The notes beneath the pieces were generated by a model. The model was given only the letters and a program-made list of their open reading frames with translations. It was not told where the DNA came from and did no database searches. This document shows, piece after piece, positions 5,037 to 5,073 of a stretch of DNA of 5,073 nucleotides. The translations under genes and the position numbers were made by a program. The DNA lies in the NCBI GenBank assembly GCA_017526725.1, contig JAFXRA010000135.1, positions 1-5,073 on the forward strand, in the 5' to 3' direction. Every line of letters begins with the position of its first letter. The stretch's first letter is position 1. The DNA comes from Candidatus Rifleibacteriota bacterium (GTDB lineage: Bacteria; Riflebacteria; Ozemobacteria; Ozemobacterales; Ozemobacteraceae).

Positions 5037-5061
5037 TACTTTATATTTGGTTTAAAGTCAT

Positions 5062-5073
5062 AAAAAAAGAGCC
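5062..5073 (+). terminator. Possible left arm of a terminator, cut by window end
   Basis: Seven A residues followed by GAGCC, 25 bp after the pilin stop, look like the left arm of a common terminator whose right arm (GGCTC plus T-run) would lie just outside the window. The right arm is not visible, so this is a guess. Confidence 0.25.

Overview
The window comes from an AT-rich bacterium and carries a type II secretion / type IV pilus-like assembly locus. All genes are on the + strand. In order there is an assembly ATPase whose 5' end lies outside the window, an inner-membrane platform protein, three short proteins with class III (prepilin) signal peptides, a 665-bp non-coding region, and a fourth prepilin-like protein behind its own promoter. 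The order E-F-(H-I-J)-G points to a type II secretion-like pseudopilus, but a type IV pilus cannot be excluded because the secretin, prepilin peptidase and any retraction ATPase are outside the window. The lineage cannot be named safely. The machinery implies an envelope with pseudopili. Part of the non-coding repeat resembles intergenic repeats I recall from gut bacterial genomes, which only weakly suggests a gut organism.

Positions 2-3870 look like one operon. The genes are 12, 0, 2 and 15 bp apart, and only the ATPase-to-platform junction and the last pseudopilin have a visible Shine-Dalgarno sequence. The ATPase would power assembly from the cytoplasm, the platform protein would pass its motion to pilins in the inner membrane, and the three minor pseudopilins would prime the fibre tip. 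The protein at 4536-5036 is the best candidate for the major fibre subunit, because it has its own strong-looking promoter, a good ribosome binding site and alanine-rich, GCT-rich coding.

Positions 3871-4535 hold no convincing gene. The first part (3871-4100) has a weak AT-rich hairpin, a promoter-like sequence, and two hairpin-plus-T-run terminators. It may encode a small RNA of about 140 nt or may simply be the operon 3' end. The second part (4130-4420) is a dense hairpin element closed by a perfect 13-bp inverted repeat. Its core (4170-4295) is a pair of two-hairpin units in inverted orientation. The two units are 67% identical without gaps, and all 14 differences inside the stems fall in 7 compensated base pairs. 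A further hairpin at 4134-4148 is a third relative of the second hairpin of the unit. This is the most unusual structure in the window. It ends 19 bp before the -35 box of the fibre-subunit gene.
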